Shown here: one piece after another, positions 45,245-53,355 of the stretch
Numbering within the stretch: position 1 is the stretch's first letter
Layout of the letters: every line of letters starts with the position of its first letter
Assembly: GCF_014648315.1 (NCBI RefSeq)
Contig: NZ_BMQW01000004.1
Location: forward strand, 310,001 to 374,000
DNA length: 64,000 nt
Direction: 5' to 3'
Origin: Shewanella ulleungensis
GTDB taxonomy: Bacteria; Pseudomonadota; Gammaproteobacteria; Enterobacterales; Shewanellaceae
Position numbers and translations under genes: made by a program
The notes under the pieces: model-generated
What the model saw: only the letters and a program-made list of their open reading frames with translations
Database searches by the model: none
What the model was told of the DNA's origin: nothing

Positions 45245-45272
45245 AGCCTCGTCATATCACTATGACGAGGCT
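45245..45272 (-). terminator. Bidirectional terminator between formate dehydrogenase and small membrane protein genes
   Basis: Perfect 12-bp stem AGCCTCGTCATA / TATGACGAGGCT with four-base loop. On the minus strand TTTTTT follows, so it best serves the small membrane protein gene; on the plus strand only an AT-rich stretch follows. Confidence 0.82.
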
Positions 45273-45345
45273 AATAATAAATAGCGTATACAGCTTAATT
45301 AAGAATAATGCACACTATCTGTATAGATGAATAGTCTTATGAAGT

Positions 45346-45567
45346 TTAAGCATTCACTGCGTCTATAGGGTTATTAATGTCTTTTTTAAGCACAAGAACA
45401 ACAAGGTAAACCAAACCTAAAATAGGCACTATCGATAATCCAGCACCTAACACACCTGCTAAAACTGGAGATTGTGTTTTACGGCGTCCAAGGTAATAAC
45501 AAATGCCGCCCATAACTAAAGCAAAAACAATAATCAATTGACCGACCAACGTAGCATTAAAATCCAT
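45346..45567 (-). CDS. Small two-helix membrane protein
   Basis: A 73-residue protein with two predicted membrane helices (about 9-27 LIIVFALVMGGICYYLG and 36-60 AGVLGAGLSIVPILGLVYLVVLVL) joined by a basic loop RRKTQS. No known family recognised. It has its own terminator and a GGAGAAGG-type ribosome site. Confidence 0.65.
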   Translation of the reverse strand: MDFNATLVGQLIIVFALVMGGICYYLGRRKTQSPVLAGVLGAGLSIVPILGLVYLVVLVLKKDINNPIDAVNA

Positions 45568-45808
45568 TTACCTTCTCCTAATCAATAATACGTTATAACA
45601 CTTTAACGTTCAGCATTTGAACGCATTTAACAACAATGTTACATCTTTGCGTTAGTCCCTGTAAAGTGGAGTATTATGCTTCGCTAAATAATCAATGCTA
45701 TCTGCCGCGTATACTCCCATCGATTATGCGCTAAACTTGCCATTTTGCTGAATTATAGGTAGTTTTAACCTCATTGTAAGACGTAAAAATAACAACAAAG
45801 GATTACGG

Positions 45809-46651
45809 ATGGGAAACATACTTTGGGTGGCCTCTTACCCTAAATCGGGTAACACTTGGGTTCGCGCTTTTTTAGAGAACTACATTCAAAATCAAGATCA
45901 GCCTATCGATATAAATACGATGCACACTATTTCTACAGCTGAATCAGCAGCGCATCGCTATCAAGCTTATTTGCCTAAAGATAAAACTGCGACAACCGAG
46001 CTAACCTTAGAAGAGGTCAGTGTACTTCGCCCTCAAGTGCAAGCTGATATAGCCCATCAAGCTCAAGGCACAACCTTTGTTAAAACGCATAATTATTTAG
46101 GTGAATACAACGGTCAACCTTTGCATAATTCATCGGTCACTTCTGGCGCTATTTACGTTGTACGCAATCCGCTTGATGTGGTTATTTCAATGGCCAATTA
46201 CTTTGATTACACCATTGATGAAGCCATCGCCTATATGGCAGAAGAAATGACTGGCACACCAAACGAAGCACCACATGTTCCACAAATTATTACCTCGTGG
46301 TCGATGCACGTATCGAGCTGGACAAGCGATGATACCTCAAAGCTCATTTTGCGTTATGAGGACATGTTAGATGACCCTAAAAAAGTTTTCCGCAAAGTTG
46401 AGTCATTTTTAGGCTTGAAAAAAGATCCCGCACGACTCAAAAATGCCATTAAGCATTCATCATTTGCGCAATTAAAAGCCCAAGAAAGCAAACGTGGATT
46501 TGTTGAAAAACATGAAAATGCTAATGCCTTCTTCAGGCAGGGTGGTAAACATCAATGGCAAGCAAAACTCACACCTGAGCAGGTAAAAAGCATTGTTGAT
46601 ACTCATTATGAACAAATGAAACGCTTTAAATATTTACCCGCTGGGATGTAG
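45809..46651 (+). CDS. PAPS-dependent sulfotransferase
   Basis: A 280-residue sulfotransferase-family protein using 3'-phosphoadenylyl sulfate (PAPS). The 5'-phosphosulfate loop YPKSGNTW is at residues 10-17, a likely catalytic histidine lies in FVKTHNYLG, the 3'-phosphate motif is YVVRNPLDVVISMANY, and LRYEDML plus a QGGKHQW tail complete the fold. The acceptor could be a small molecule, a lipid or a surface glycan. No glycan or PAPS genes are adjacent, so the product is unknown. Stand-alone gene with AAAGGA ribosome site. Confidence 0.9.
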   Translation: MGNILWVASYPKSGNTWVRAFLENYIQNQDQPIDINTMHTISTAESAAHRYQAYLPKDKTATTELTLEEVSVLRPQVQADIAHQAQGTTFVKTHNYLGEYNGQPLHNSSVTSGAIYVVRNPLDVVISMANYFDYTIDEAIAYMAEEMTGTPNEAPHVPQIITSWSMHVSSWTSDDTSKLILRYEDMLDDPKKVFRKVESFLGLKKDPARLKNAIKHSSFAQLKAQESKRGFVEKHENANAFFRQGGKHQWQAKLTPEQVKSIVDTHYEQMKRFKYLPAGM

Positions 46652-46685
46652 TCCGCCCTCAAATCCGGCCATAAAAACAATAAAA

Positions 46686-46715
46686 AACGTCCTATTGCCA
46701 CTGCAATAGGACGTT
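46686..46715 (-). terminator. Terminator of the lgt-like gene
   Basis: AACGTCCTATTG / CAATAGGACGTT stem with six-base loop; on the minus strand TTTTT follows. 21 bases after the stop codon. Confidence 0.9.
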
Positions 46716-46735
46716 GCTCCTGGTTCAATTATTGA

Positions 46736-47512
46736 TCAGCCTCGTTTACGGTAAGCCATAATCAGCAACACAATACCAGTAAGTAAAAATGGCAAACTTA
46801 ACCATTGCCCTGCACTGAGCATAGACTCATGGTAAGCGGCTTGACTAACTTTGACGCTTTCAATCGCAATACGAGCACTAAATACCGCGACTAAAAATAC
46901 CCCAAAAATCGCACCGTGTTTTTGTTTCATGTTGGTGTATTTATAAATGGCGTATAAGCCAATGAAAATCAATAAATACGCTAGTGACTCATACAACTGT
47001 GCAGGGTGGCGCGGGAGCATATCAATTCGTTTAAAAATAATCCCCCAAGGCTGCGTGGTGGGCTCACCTAAAATCTCTGAGTTAGCAAAGTTGGCCATGC
47101 GTACAAAGAAGCCAAAGATTGCCGTAGAAATAGCTAAGCGATCAAGCAAAAACAAAAACGGCAACTTCACCTGACGTTGGTAATAATACAACGCCAAAAT
47201 AGCACCCAAACCACCGCCATGACTGGCTAAACCACCTTCCCATATAGCCAATATTTTCAGTGGATTAGCAAAGTAGTAAGCGGGATCATAAAAAATACAG
47301 TGGGCTAGACGCGCGCCGACAATAATGCCCACAACACAATAAACTAGAAAGTTATCAAGAGACTCAACATCTAATCCTTCCTTCTTAAACATGTGCTTTA
47401 ATACTTGAAAACCTGTGGCAATCGCTAAAGCAAAAAGTGCACCATACCAATGTACGGTTAAGCCCATAAAAGAGACTAAGATAGGGTTAAAATCCCAGAC
47501 GATGTGTTCCAA
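46736..47512 (-). CDS. lgt: Prolipoprotein diacylglyceryl transferase-like protein, Bacteroidetes-type
   Basis: A 258-residue, seven-helix membrane enzyme that attaches diacylglycerol from phosphatidylglycerol to the lipobox cysteine of prolipoproteins. Catalytic-region residues: H98 in LASHGGGLG, R138, N141, E146 and G149 (E. coli R143, N146, E151, G154) in VRMANFANSEILGEPT. The sequence follows Bacteroidetes-type Lgt proteins (HWYGALFALAIATGF, IVGARLAHCIFYDPAYY, ILAIWEGGLASHGG, TTQPWGIIF, PRHPAQLYES) rather than the gammaproteobacterial NFINGELWGR form. It may be a second Lgt, or transferred. The start has a weak ribosome site. Confidence 0.85.
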   Translation of the reverse strand: MEHIVWDFNPILVSFMGLTVHWYGALFALAIATGFQVLKHMFKKEGLDVESLDNFLVYCVVGIIVGARLAHCIFYDPAYYFANPLKILAIWEGGLASHGGGLGAILALYYYQRQVKLPFLFLLDRLAISTAIFGFFVRMANFANSEILGEPTTQPWGIIFKRIDMLPRHPAQLYESLAYLLIFIGLYAIYKYTNMKQKHGAIFGVFLVAVFSARIAIESVKVSQAAYHESMLSAGQWLSLPFLLTGIVLLIMAYRKRG

Positions 47513-47706
47513 GTTAACTACTCCAAATTAATGCTATGTTTTATCGCATTATGCTAAAACAACTTTACGACAGATGATACAGAGATACTTCATCTAAAAG
47601 AAAGTTTCATCGACCTCAAAGCAGGTTAATTAACATTGGACGACTAAATAAGGTAACATTTACTCTTAATGATTACAGATACATCGCATTGTTAGAGTTA
47701 ACCTAA

Positions 47707-48558
47707 ATGATAGCCAATAAAGCCGAATACCATATTGATGTGCTTGAGCACAGTACTGATGCAATTAATCTGCTGGCACAAGCAAGTGGTTTAGGTAAAC
47801 AAGTATTAAAAGATGCCATGCAAAAAGGCGCAATTTGGCATTCTCATGGTAAACAAACCAATCGTATTAGGCGTGCGAAAAAGCCCTTACTGCCCGGAGA
47901 TAAACTTCACCTTTATTACAATCAACATATTCTGAATGAACATGTGGCACCTGCAGAGTTGTTGTTTGATGAGGCAGACTATAGTGTATGGTACAAACCT
48001 TACGGTATGCGTTGTCAGGGCTCAAAGTGGAGCGATCACACTACCATGAATCGTTTTGCCGAGTTAAATATGCAGCCACAACGAAATGCATTTATTATTC
48101 ATCGGCTCGACCGCGCAGCAACAGGATTATTAATCCTCGGCCACAGTAAAAAGGCCACTGCAGCTATTGCTAAACTATTTGAAACTCGCACATTAGACAA
48201 ACACTACGAGGTGATTGTACACGGCAAATTTTCAAGTGAAACAGTGCAAATTGACACATTGGTCGACAACAAGCCTGCGCTGTCTCATGCCACGTTAATT
48301 ACTTACAATTCGGCATTGAATCAATCTAAAGTGCAAGTCAAAATTGATACCGGTCGTAAGCATCAAATTCGCATTCATATGGCCAGTTTAGGTCATCCGG
48401 TAGTTGGCGACCGATTACATGGCGTTGCAGAGGATACTGCGCCAGATCTTAAATTAACCTCATGCTATTTCAGCTTTATTTGTCCGTTAAGCGGCAAACA
48501 AAAAACCTTTGAATTACCTGAGGACTATCGACCTAAATTTGCTGAAAAACTGCCGTGA
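47707..48558 (+). CDS. RluA-family RNA pseudouridine synthase
   Basis: A 283-residue RluA-type pseudouridine synthase that isomerises uridine in rRNA or tRNA. A short S4-like N-terminal segment precedes the catalytic domain: PLLPGDKLHLYY, VWYKPYGMRCQGS, then the active-site HRLDRAATGLLILG with catalytic D135, and DTGRKHQIRIHMASLGHPVVGD. The target position is not defined by sequence alone; it differs from RluA, RluC, RluD and TruC of E. coli in detail. It is 45 bases upstream of a DUF2057 gene on the same strand, so the two may be cotranscribed. Confidence 0.9.
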   Translation: MIANKAEYHIDVLEHSTDAINLLAQASGLGKQVLKDAMQKGAIWHSHGKQTNRIRRAKKPLLPGDKLHLYYNQHILNEHVAPAELLFDEADYSVWYKPYGMRCQGSKWSDHTTMNRFAELNMQPQRNAFIIHRLDRAATGLLILGHSKKATAAIAKLFETRTLDKHYEVIVHGKFSSETVQIDTLVDNKPALSHATLITYNSALNQSKVQVKIDTGRKHQIRIHMASLGHPVVGDRLHGVAEDTAPDLKLTSCYFSFICPLSGKQKTFELPEDYRPKFAEKLP

Positions 48559-48602
48559 TAGCAAGATTAAATACTGCATCAAAAGATTATTAGGACACAC
48601 TC

Positions 48603-49307
48603 ATGCGTTTATTCATTCGATTCGCGCTCAGTTTAAGCGCATTAATACTCAGCCAAAACAGTGTCGCAGCCAGTTTACTGTTACCCGACAATGCCAATAC
48701 GGTATTAGTCAATGGTATTGCCATTGAACAGCAACAGGTTGCGTTAGACATCTCTACCCCGCAGGGTTTACAACAAATCGCCTTTCGCTATCAAGCCCGT
48801 TTTAGAGACCAGGGCAGCCAGCATAGTTTCAGTTCAGATGTGATTATTTTGCGTTTTGCCGCGGTCGAGCAAACCTACCAGCTATCACTACCTAGCATTC
48901 GTTCACAAAGCAGTGCCCAACAGTTTAATGACTCACCCAAACTGACATTAACCGACCAGGCAGGTAATGCGGTTGCATTCACACAAGACAAGCTAATGAA
49001 AAAAGGCTTACAACTTGGGCGCGATTTTGAACAAGAAATCGCTAAATACAATACCTCCGCCAACCCAGCTAGATGGACTAAAGTAAATGTTATTGCACCT
49101 GAAGCGGCAGTGGCAACAGCTCCAGCATCAACAGCCCCTCCTCTAAAAGCACAATCGGAGTATGCTCAAGCAGAAAATATGCATCCAACAATGATAGACA
49201 ATACTCAACAGCCAAACCAAGTTGAAGTATCTACCATGCTTGATTATTGGTACCAAAAAGCCAGCCCGCAAACTCAAGCAGACTTTAAAGCCAGGATAAA
49301 TCAATAG
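48603..49307 (+). CDS. DUF2057 (YccT family) exported protein
   Basis: A 234-residue exported protein of the DUF2057/YccT family. Signal peptide 1-22 (cleavage after SVAA), then the conserved SLLLPDNANTVLVNGIAI, FRYQARFRDQGSQHSFSSDVIILRF, and PKLTLTDQAGN. A proline/alanine-rich stretch near 165-185 may be a linker before a final helix with MLDYWYQKASP. E. coli YccT is linked to envelope or curli control but has no known activity. Confidence 0.85.
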   Translation: MRLFIRFALSLSALILSQNSVAASLLLPDNANTVLVNGIAIEQQQVALDISTPQGLQQIAFRYQARFRDQGSQHSFSSDVIILRFAAVEQTYQLSLPSIRSQSSAQQFNDSPKLTLTDQAGNAVAFTQDKLMKKGLQLGRDFEQEIAKYNTSANPARWTKVNVIAPEAAVATAPASTAPPLKAQSEYAQAENMHPTMIDNTQQPNQVEVSTMLDYWYQKASPQTQADFKARINQ

Positions 49308-49402
49308 GAGGGAGTCACGCTCACATTAGAAGTAAACGAAAGTTGAAAGTAGCGTTAACCAATTGAATCTCGATAAAACAGCTGTGGCCTTCGGCTTTTG
49401 TG

Positions 49403-49873
49403 CTAGGCGCAAATCTCTGCAAAATTTGCATTGAGTAAGCGTTGCAAATCATCAGGCTTAAGCGAAATATCGAGGCCTCTTTTACCGGCACTCACATAGA
49501 TTTGGTCAAACTGTTGCGCCGAAACGTCAATAACAGTAGGCAAGCGTCTTTTTTGCCCTAACGGACTGACGCCGCCAAGCACATAACCGCTGGAACGCTC
49601 AACCGCTGATGCCTCTGCCATATAGGCTTTTTTGGCTCCAACGGCTTTAGCCATCAACTTCATGCTTAACATCGATGATACTGGTACAACAGCCACTGCC
49701 AATTTTTGATTATCAAGGCTCACGACCAAGGTTTTAAATACTTGCTCGGCAGGCAACGCTAATTTTTGCGCAGCTTCTAAGCCATAAGACTCACTGCTGG
49801 CATCATGTTGATACTCGTGCACCTTAAAATCAATTTTGTGCTTTTTGGCTATATCAATTGCAGGAGTCATCAC
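49403..49873 (-). CDS. ybaK: Cys-tRNA(Pro)/Cys-tRNA(Cys) deacylase YbaK
   Basis: A 156-residue editing enzyme that hydrolyses mischarged Cys-tRNA(Pro). The YbaK/EbsC fold is complete: TPAIDIAKKHKIDFKVHEYQHD, the catalytic lysine in QVFKTLVV, VPVSSMLSMKLMAKAVGAKK and GYVLGGVSPLGQKRRLPTVID, with DISLKPDDL at the end. It acts in trans after prolyl-tRNA synthetase. It ends 96 bases from the convergent DUF2057 gene and starts 8 bases after the TDT transporter stop, same strand, so it is probably second in that unit. Confidence 0.93.
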   Translation of the reverse strand: MMTPAIDIAKKHKIDFKVHEYQHDASSESYGLEAAQKLALPAEQVFKTLVVSLDNQKLAVAVVPVSSMLSMKLMAKAVGAKKAYMAEASAVERSSGYVLGGVSPLGQKRRLPTVIDVSAQQFDQIYVSAGKRGLDISLKPDDLQRLLNANFAEICA

Positions 49874-49880
49874 CGCTCAC

Positions 49881-50843
49881 TTATGCTGATACTAATTTTC
49901 TGGGCTGATAAAAGTGTAAATAACGTACACAAACATAGCTGACAACCACAGTCGCAACAACTAATTCAAACTCAGCTAAACCTCGCACCTGAGCAATATA
50001 TTCAGCGCCGAAATCCATGCTTTGCATCCAAGCCGCCACTTTAAATAACGCCGTAGCCCCAATCACCATAGGGAAAGTAAATGCTGCATAGCCTGGGCTA
50101 AAAGGTAAACGCATCAAATTAAAAAATGCTAAGTAAATAATACTTGTCATTAATATCCCAATGCCAAATAACAAACCAATAATCACTGGTGAGGGCTGTG
50201 AACTAATGGTTAAGTAGCCTGCTAACGATAAGCTTGCAGGAGCGGCTAAAATGGCCAAAGTTGGCTTAGCAGCATCGGGGATTTGTTCAGTAAAAATAAG
50301 TCGATAAATCATCATAGGCAACATAACAGCATAGCTGAGCATACCAAAAATCAACGCAATATTGGCCGCCCACAATAAATGTTCATTACCAGAAAAAGAC
50401 ACATCCGCGACCACAATACCAATCGGCGGAATAAACCAGCTAGGCACCATTTGAGATAAGCTAAACTGCTTGCTGCGATGATAAATAAACCCGACTAAAA
50501 AGCTGATGTGCAGTATGACCGCAAAGCACCACAATAAATCACCGGCGAACGCAGAAAAGTAACCTAGCGAATTAGAGACCACCATCAATGTCATAGCAAA
50601 AGTGGGTACCACACTGCCGACAACCGGATGGGCAATATCTTGGCGCAGCAGATTATGATGCAATACAAACTTACTGGTTAATATTAATAAAAGTACACTG
50701 GCAATGGCGGCACTAATCCACTGACCATAATGCTGTAAATCAACAGCGTTTTCCCAACTCCAACCTAAACTGGCTATGCCTAATGCTAATCCTGCCATTG
50801 GCGTAGGCACACCACCAACTTTTTGTTTTACTCTGTTTACCAT
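49881..50843 (-). CDS. TDT family transporter (TehA/SLAC1-type)
   Basis: A 320-residue membrane protein with ten predicted helices, in the tellurite-resistance/dicarboxylate transporter (TDT) family. The first helix is TPMAGLALGIASLGWSWE, and FSPGYAAFTFPMVIGATALF and the loop VPSWFIPPIGIVVADV match the family. TDT members move sulfite, C4-dicarboxylates or other anions. It is divergent from a CysB-like LysR gene and sits 8 bases before ybaK. Substrate unknown. Confidence 0.88.
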   Translation of the reverse strand: MVNRVKQKVGGVPTPMAGLALGIASLGWSWENAVDLQHYGQWISAAIASVLLLILTSKFVLHHNLLRQDIAHPVVGSVVPTFAMTLMVVSNSLGYFSAFAGDLLWCFAVILHISFLVGFIYHRSKQFSLSQMVPSWFIPPIGIVVADVSFSGNEHLLWAANIALIFGMLSYAVMLPMMIYRLIFTEQIPDAAKPTLAILAAPASLSLAGYLTISSQPSPVIIGLLFGIGILMTSIIYLAFFNLMRLPFSPGYAAFTFPMVIGATALFKVAAWMQSMDFGAEYIAQVRGLAEFELVVATVVVSYVCVRYLHFYQPRKLVSA

Positions 50844-50979
50844 GACAACCTCAGCAGCTCTATTCGAGTCATGCAGTCATATTACGCTTGCACTTTGTTT
50901 ACATATATCCAATTATATAAAACATACGTTCATAAAAACTAAACGCACATCTCACTCATCATTAACTTAAGTCACTATT

Positions 50980-51870
50980 ATGAATATCTCACTGAAACAA
51001 CTTAATGTGTTTAGTTGCATCACCCAGCACAACACCTTAACGGCCGCAGCAGAGGCTTTGTATTTGTCTAAGGCAGCTGTGAGTATGGCGCTCGCAGAAT
51101 TAGAAAAACAGCTAGGCCATCCTCTATTTGACCGGGTAAATAACCGATTAATTCTCAATCAAGAAGGTCATAAGTTATTACCGCTAGCAGACGAGCTGCT
51201 TAGTAGAGCAAATAACATCAGCCGATTGTTTGATGCAGACCACGCTTTTGCAGGTCAATTAAAAATTGGTGCCAGCGATACTGTCGGTAATCATGTGGTT
51301 CCGGGGTTGCTGAGCCAGTTTAGGCAACAGCATCAACATTTTGCTCAAAGTGTAGTTATTTCTAATTCGCGGCTTATTTGTCAAAAGCTGCATGACTACG
51401 AGTTAGATATAGGTTTAATTGAAGGCAATACGCCCCACCCCGACCTTATCTCAACACCCTTTAGTCATGATGACATGTGCATTATTGCTGCGCCTACTCA
51501 CTCTTTTAGCAAGATGAATAAGCTTGATATTACCGACTTATCACCGAGCAACTGGGTATTACGCGAAGCTGGCTCTGGCTCTCGAGAATTCTTTTTGCGC
51601 ACAGTTGCACCACATATTGAAACTTGGCACGAAGTATTTGAGCTAAACACCACAGAAGCGTTAATTAACAGTGTGGCGGCAGGTATTGGTTTGGGCTGCT
51701 TATCCACACTGGCCGCTCAATATGCGCTAAAAGATGGACGGGTTACACGATTAGACTTAGGTCATTTTGCCCCACAACGATCACTGTGGTTGGTGATGCA
51801 CAAAGACAAATACCATAGCCCTTTGCTAAAAACCTTTATCGCTTTTTGCCATCAATGGGATAATACATAA
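50980..51870 (+). CDS. LysR-type regulator divergent from the TDT transporter (YeiE/CysB-like)
   Basis: A 296-residue LysR regulator: ISLKQLNVFSCITQHNTLTAAAEALYLSKAAVSMALAELEKQLG winged helix, LFDRVNNRLILNQEGHKLLP, and an effector domain with LKIGASDTVGNHVVPGLL and a WVLREAGSGSREFFLR loop. That loop and its overall shape resemble YeiE/CbbR-type regulators. In E. coli YeiE is paired with the transporter YeiH, so a similar relation to the divergent TDT gene is likely. Confidence 0.87.
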   Translation: MNISLKQLNVFSCITQHNTLTAAAEALYLSKAAVSMALAELEKQLGHPLFDRVNNRLILNQEGHKLLPLADELLSRANNISRLFDADHAFAGQLKIGASDTVGNHVVPGLLSQFRQQHQHFAQSVVISNSRLICQKLHDYELDIGLIEGNTPHPDLISTPFSHDDMCIIAAPTHSFSKMNKLDITDLSPSNWVLREAGSGSREFFLRTVAPHIETWHEVFELNTTEALINSVAAGIGLGCLSTLAAQYALKDGRVTRLDLGHFAPQRSLWLVMHKDKYHSPLLKTFIAFCHQWDNT

Positions 51871-52056
51871 AGAGGGTATTTGTTTGGTCTTCGTCGCAAA
51901 AATATCGCTTTTATTATTTGAATCAAAGCAGATAATTTTGATGAGACAGTTGGCCAATTCTTTGATAAAAATGAGGGGTGAACAGCAGTTGGCTCCTCTT
52001 GGTCTGATGTGAACGAAGCGCCACGAATTTAGTGCCATAGTCTATACGCTAAAAAT

Positions 52057-52092
52057 GCAAAAGCCGAAAAGACTTCTCTATTCGGCTTTTGC
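52057..52092 (-). terminator. Terminator of yajQ
   Basis: GCAAAAGCCGAA / TTCGGCTTTTGC stem, 12-base loop, followed on the minus strand by ATTTTTAG. About 34 bases after the yajQ stop. Confidence 0.78.
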
Positions 52093-52125
52093 GCATTTAA
52101 CGCTATTGCATGAGTCGCTTTAGGG

Positions 52126-52611
52126 TTAATCTTTAAAATTATCAAACTGAAACGGCTGGCCTAACTCAGACTCTTTGGCCAATCTCATTACGGCTTGTAA
52201 ATCATCACGCTTTTTACCGGTTACTCGTACTTTTTCGCCTTGAATAGCAGACTGCACTTTAAGTTTGCTGTCTTTAATCGCTTTAACCAGTTTTTTAGCG
52301 ACTAATGTATCAATACCTTGCTTGAAGTTAACTTTTAAACTGAAGGTTTTACCACTGTGTATTGCCTTGTCGTCAACTTCCATTGCAGATGGATCAACAT
52401 TACGTTTACTGAGCTGCATGCGCAATATGTCGACTAACTGCTTACAAATAAAGTCATCTTCTGCTTTTAAAGTGACAACATTATCTTTTAAATCAATTTC
52501 AATTTCTTTGCCACGTAAATCAAATCGGCTAGATACTTCACGACGGGAGTTCTCTACCGCGTTACGTAGTTCTTCTTCATCAATTTCTGATATTACATCC
52601 ATAGATGGCAT
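52126..52611 (-). CDS. yajQ: YajQ family nucleotide-binding protein
   Basis: A 161-residue protein of the YajQ family (double ferredoxin-like fold). Members bind c-di-GMP in Xanthomonas and other species and influence transcription. The family start [22 protein letters not shown], the [11 protein letters not shown] loop and [16 protein letters not shown] are conserved; full length. It is a stand-alone gene with its own terminator. Together with three GGDEF proteins and a PilZ-like protein in the window it adds a possible c-di-GMP receptor. Confidence 0.93.
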   Translation of the reverse strand: MPSMDVISEIDEEELRNAVENSRREVSSRFDLRGKEIEIDLKDNVVTLKAEDDFICKQLVDILRMQLSKRNVDPSAMEVDDKAIHSGKTFSLKVNFKQGIDTLVAKKLVKAIKDSKLKVQSAIQGEKVRVTGKKRDDLQAVMRLAKESELGQPFQFDNFKD

Positions 52612-52970
52612 GTTACATTCCTCTTCGATACTTTTTCGGGTTATTCACCCAAACGCTCATGATTTAGTTTATTTTACACTAGGTAGATTTAACGGGATAG
52701 TAAAGTGCAAATCTAACCGGTTTACGATTACAAAACTGTGGCAAAGATTTGCTTGATTAACAAAAAATAACTAAGTGAGTGTTTTTGCCACAAAACTATC
52801 ATCAATACCCATTACCATTGGTTTTTATCAATATCAGATAGCCATTCTTAAGACTGAAAAACACGGTAATTGAACAATTATGAACGAGCTTAGTGGTTTA
52901 TTCGTGACAATATCAAACAGGTTTCTTATTATTAAGCATATTCTCGTTTCACAAGGCTGATGTAACGCTC
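52612..52970. other. 359-base intergenic region between yajQ and the VanZ-like gene
   Basis: AT-rich; contains promoters of the two divergent genes only by inference. I saw no repeat, hairpin or operator of note. Confidence 0.4.
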
Positions 52971-53327
52971 GTGATCACTTACAAAAACATGTTTAAACTT
53001 GCGTTAGTTGTCGCCGTACTTGTGACCAGCTATTTAGTTTTCTCTAAACCGAACTACCCACAAACCTTTTCTCATATGGATAAAGTGGGCCACTTAGGCA
53101 GCTTTTTCGCGCTATCGTATCTTGCACATTATGCCTTCAAACCAAAGTGGTATTATTTATGCGCCGCATTAGGCAGCTACGCGATTTTGATTGAGCTTGT
53201 GCAATCTCGCTTACCTTATCGCAGTGCATCTACTGCCGATGTTGCCGCCGACTTTGCTGGGATTGCTTTATTTTATCTACTTAACTTTTCGATATTACAG
53301 TATCGTAAATTAAGAAGTAAGCCTTAA
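52971..53327 (+). CDS. VanZ-like membrane protein
   Basis: A 118-residue membrane protein with three or four helices of the VanZ-like family. The signature DKVGHLGSFFALSYLAHY and the loop ELVQSRLPYRSASTADVAADFAGIALFY are clear. Biological role unknown. I take GTG at 52971; ATG at 52989 (MFKLAL) is equally possible since neither has a good ribosome site. It lies 28 bases before panE on the same strand, so they may be cotranscribed. Confidence 0.78.
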   Translation: MITYKNMFKLALVVAVLVTSYLVFSKPNYPQTFSHMDKVGHLGSFFALSYLAHYAFKPKWYYLCAALGSYAILIELVQSRLPYRSASTADVAADFAGIALFYLLNFSILQYRKLRSKP

Positions 53328-53355
53328 AAACGCATCACAATTAGGCCTTATACCG

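Noticed and set aside
52265..52756. 163-residue plus-strand frame antisense to yajQ
   Set aside because: Lies almost wholly opposite yajQ, which has full family support; translation is low-complexity and serine-rich, typical of an antisense shadow.
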